Positions 4,372 through 5,322 of a stretch of DNA of 5,322 bases are shown here, in pieces. The position numbers were made by a program, and so were the translations under genes. Location: assembly GCA_003158885.1 (NCBI GenBank), contig PMLN01000161.1, forward strand, positions 4,755-10,076, written 5' to 3'. The number at the start of each line of letters is the position of its first letter. Position 1 is the stretch's first letter. This DNA is from Anaerolineae bacterium (GTDB lineage: Bacteria; Chloroflexota; Anaerolineae; Anaerolineales; Villigracilaceae). The notes under the pieces are model-generated. The model had not been told where the DNA came from. It did not search any database and saw nothing but the letters and a program-made list of their open reading frames with translations.

Positions 4372-5322
4372 ATGAATCGCGAACGCGCACTTATTCTTAT
4401 CGTTTTGATTCTTCTGACCGCTTGCACCCCATTGTCAATGGCGCAATCGACCAATACTGCGCCTCCAATGCAAACAGCAAAAGCGACAGTTTTCATAACG
4501 CCTTCTCCCAAACCAACGCCCATGCCGGTGACGGTGTTTTCAGATTCCTTGGGATTGAACGCTGATTTTTCCGCCCAATTGAAACAAGAAGGTATTAATT
4601 CTGCTATTTCCGGTGAAAAAGGTAATTGGACGATAAGTCAAGTTATCTCCGGCTGGAATTCAGACGGCACGCCGATTATCGAACAAAATACCAAAATTGT
4701 TTCTTTTTCCGACAGCGACGTTCATAATGCTGGTTATGCCAATGGCATTCTCACCGGTGTTGACAGTCAAGGTAAAACAGTCTTCTGGAGTGAAGAGGAA
4801 AAAGCTTTTGTCCGGCCGCTTGGGATTTCGGAAAATATAGAAAGCCCAAATTTTTACCCGTGGGACAAACAGTATTTAGCCATTGAATCGGCTCTGCTTA
4901 ATCCTGCTTTAAATGCATCTTTCTCAGATGAAGAGGTGAAAAATTATAAAGGAATAACTATTGCTTCTCAATTTGATAAAAATACTCAGACTTCACATTC
5001 TTTCCTTGTCCCTCTTGATAATCAATCAATACGTTGGGCACTGGATGAAAACGGCAAGCCGGTCTGGTTTACGACTACCGCTCCCGACGGAACAGTCTAC
5101 GAAAGCATTTTAACCCAGCTTCTTAATCCGGTCGACCCGTCTCATCCTAAAGCCAATGAAACCGAATTTGCTTTGGCTTCCGCCGGAGAGTGGTTTAATG
5201 GTACGTCCAGGACTGATTTTGAAAAAACTCAAATCAATAGTTCGACCAACCCGTCGTTTTGGCAGGATGGGCTGCCACGGATAGAACTAGCTGAAAATGG
5301 CGGTTGGTTTGCTAATGATCAA
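4372..5322 (+). CDS. Secreted lipoprotein of unknown function (C-terminus outside window)
   Basis: An open frame of 317 codons without a stop, running off the right edge. It begins with a lipoprotein signal peptide: charged MNRER, a hydrophobic stretch from A6 to A17, and the lipobox L15-T-A-C18, so Cys18 should be lipidated and the protein anchored outside the membrane. Residues 19-54 form a Ser/Thr/Pro-rich tether with TPSPKPTPMP near 43-52, common in Chloroflexota surface proteins. From about residue 55 there is a globular part rich in Asn, Asp, Ser and Trp that I do not recognise; no catalytic motif, repeat or second membrane segment is seen. The gene is visibly AT-richer than its neighbours (23 of 60 bases G/C at 4681-4740), suggesting a different history or relaxed codon use. 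It could be a binding or structural surface protein; no function is proposed. Confidence 0.85.
   Translation, partial: MNRERALILIVLILLTACTPLSMAQSTNTAPPMQTAKATVFITPSPKPTPMPVTVFSDSLGLNADFSAQLKQEGINSAISGEKGNWTISQVISGWNSDGTPIIEQNTKIVSFSDSDVHNAGYANGILTGVDSQGKTVFWSEEEKAFVRPLGISENIESPNFYPWDKQYLAIESALLNPALNASFSDEEVKNYKGITIASQFDKNTQTSHSFLVPLDNQSIRWALDENGKPVWFTTTAPDGTVYESILTQLLNPVDPSHPKANETEFALASAGEWFNGTSRTDFEKTQINSSTNPSFWQDGLPRIELAENGGWFANDQ

Overview
The window looks like chromosomal sequence from a Chloroflexota bacterium, probably of the Anaerolineae type. This is inferred from four things: a Hanks-type Ser/Thr kinase, a lipoprotein with a Pro/Thr-rich tether, a ParB-like/metallophosphoesterase gene pair whose sequence style fits that phylum, and moderate GC (34 of 60 bases G/C at 121-180). 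There is no tRNA, rRNA, transposase, CRISPR array or clear mobile element.

Layout. Positions 1-740 (minus strand) hold the N-terminal 246 codons of a Ser/Thr protein kinase. It runs off the left edge and has a strong promoter and an apparent CTG start. Positions 741-1121 are intergenic, with short tandem repeats and palindromes. Positions 1122-2720 (plus strand) form a tight three-gene unit: a possible 42-residue protein, a calcineurin-like metallophosphoesterase and a ParB/Srx-fold protein. These are joined by an ATGA overlap and an 11-base overlap. Positions 2721-2850 hold a compact cluster of inverted and direct repeats. Positions 2851-3750 encode a DapA/NAL-superfamily aldolase that looks more like a 2-keto-3-deoxy-sugar-acid aldolase than lysine-pathway DapA. 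A strong promoter overlaps its stop codon and drives a DUF4160-DUF2442 gene pair (3787-4319). From 4372 to the right edge runs an AT-richer gene for a secreted lipoprotein of unknown function, cut off by the window.

How the genes relate. The kinase and the 1122-2720 unit are divergently transcribed from a shared ~380-base region. The phosphoesterase and ParB-like protein are probably translated together, but their substrate and joint job cannot be read from sequence. The aldolase appears to be a single metabolic gene. The DUF4160/DUF2442 pair is a self-contained two-gene cassette with its own promoter, resembling a toxin-antitoxin or accessory module in layout only. The best candidates for something undescribed are the small-ORF/phosphoesterase/ParB-like operon, the structured repeat cluster after it, and the CTG-started kinase.
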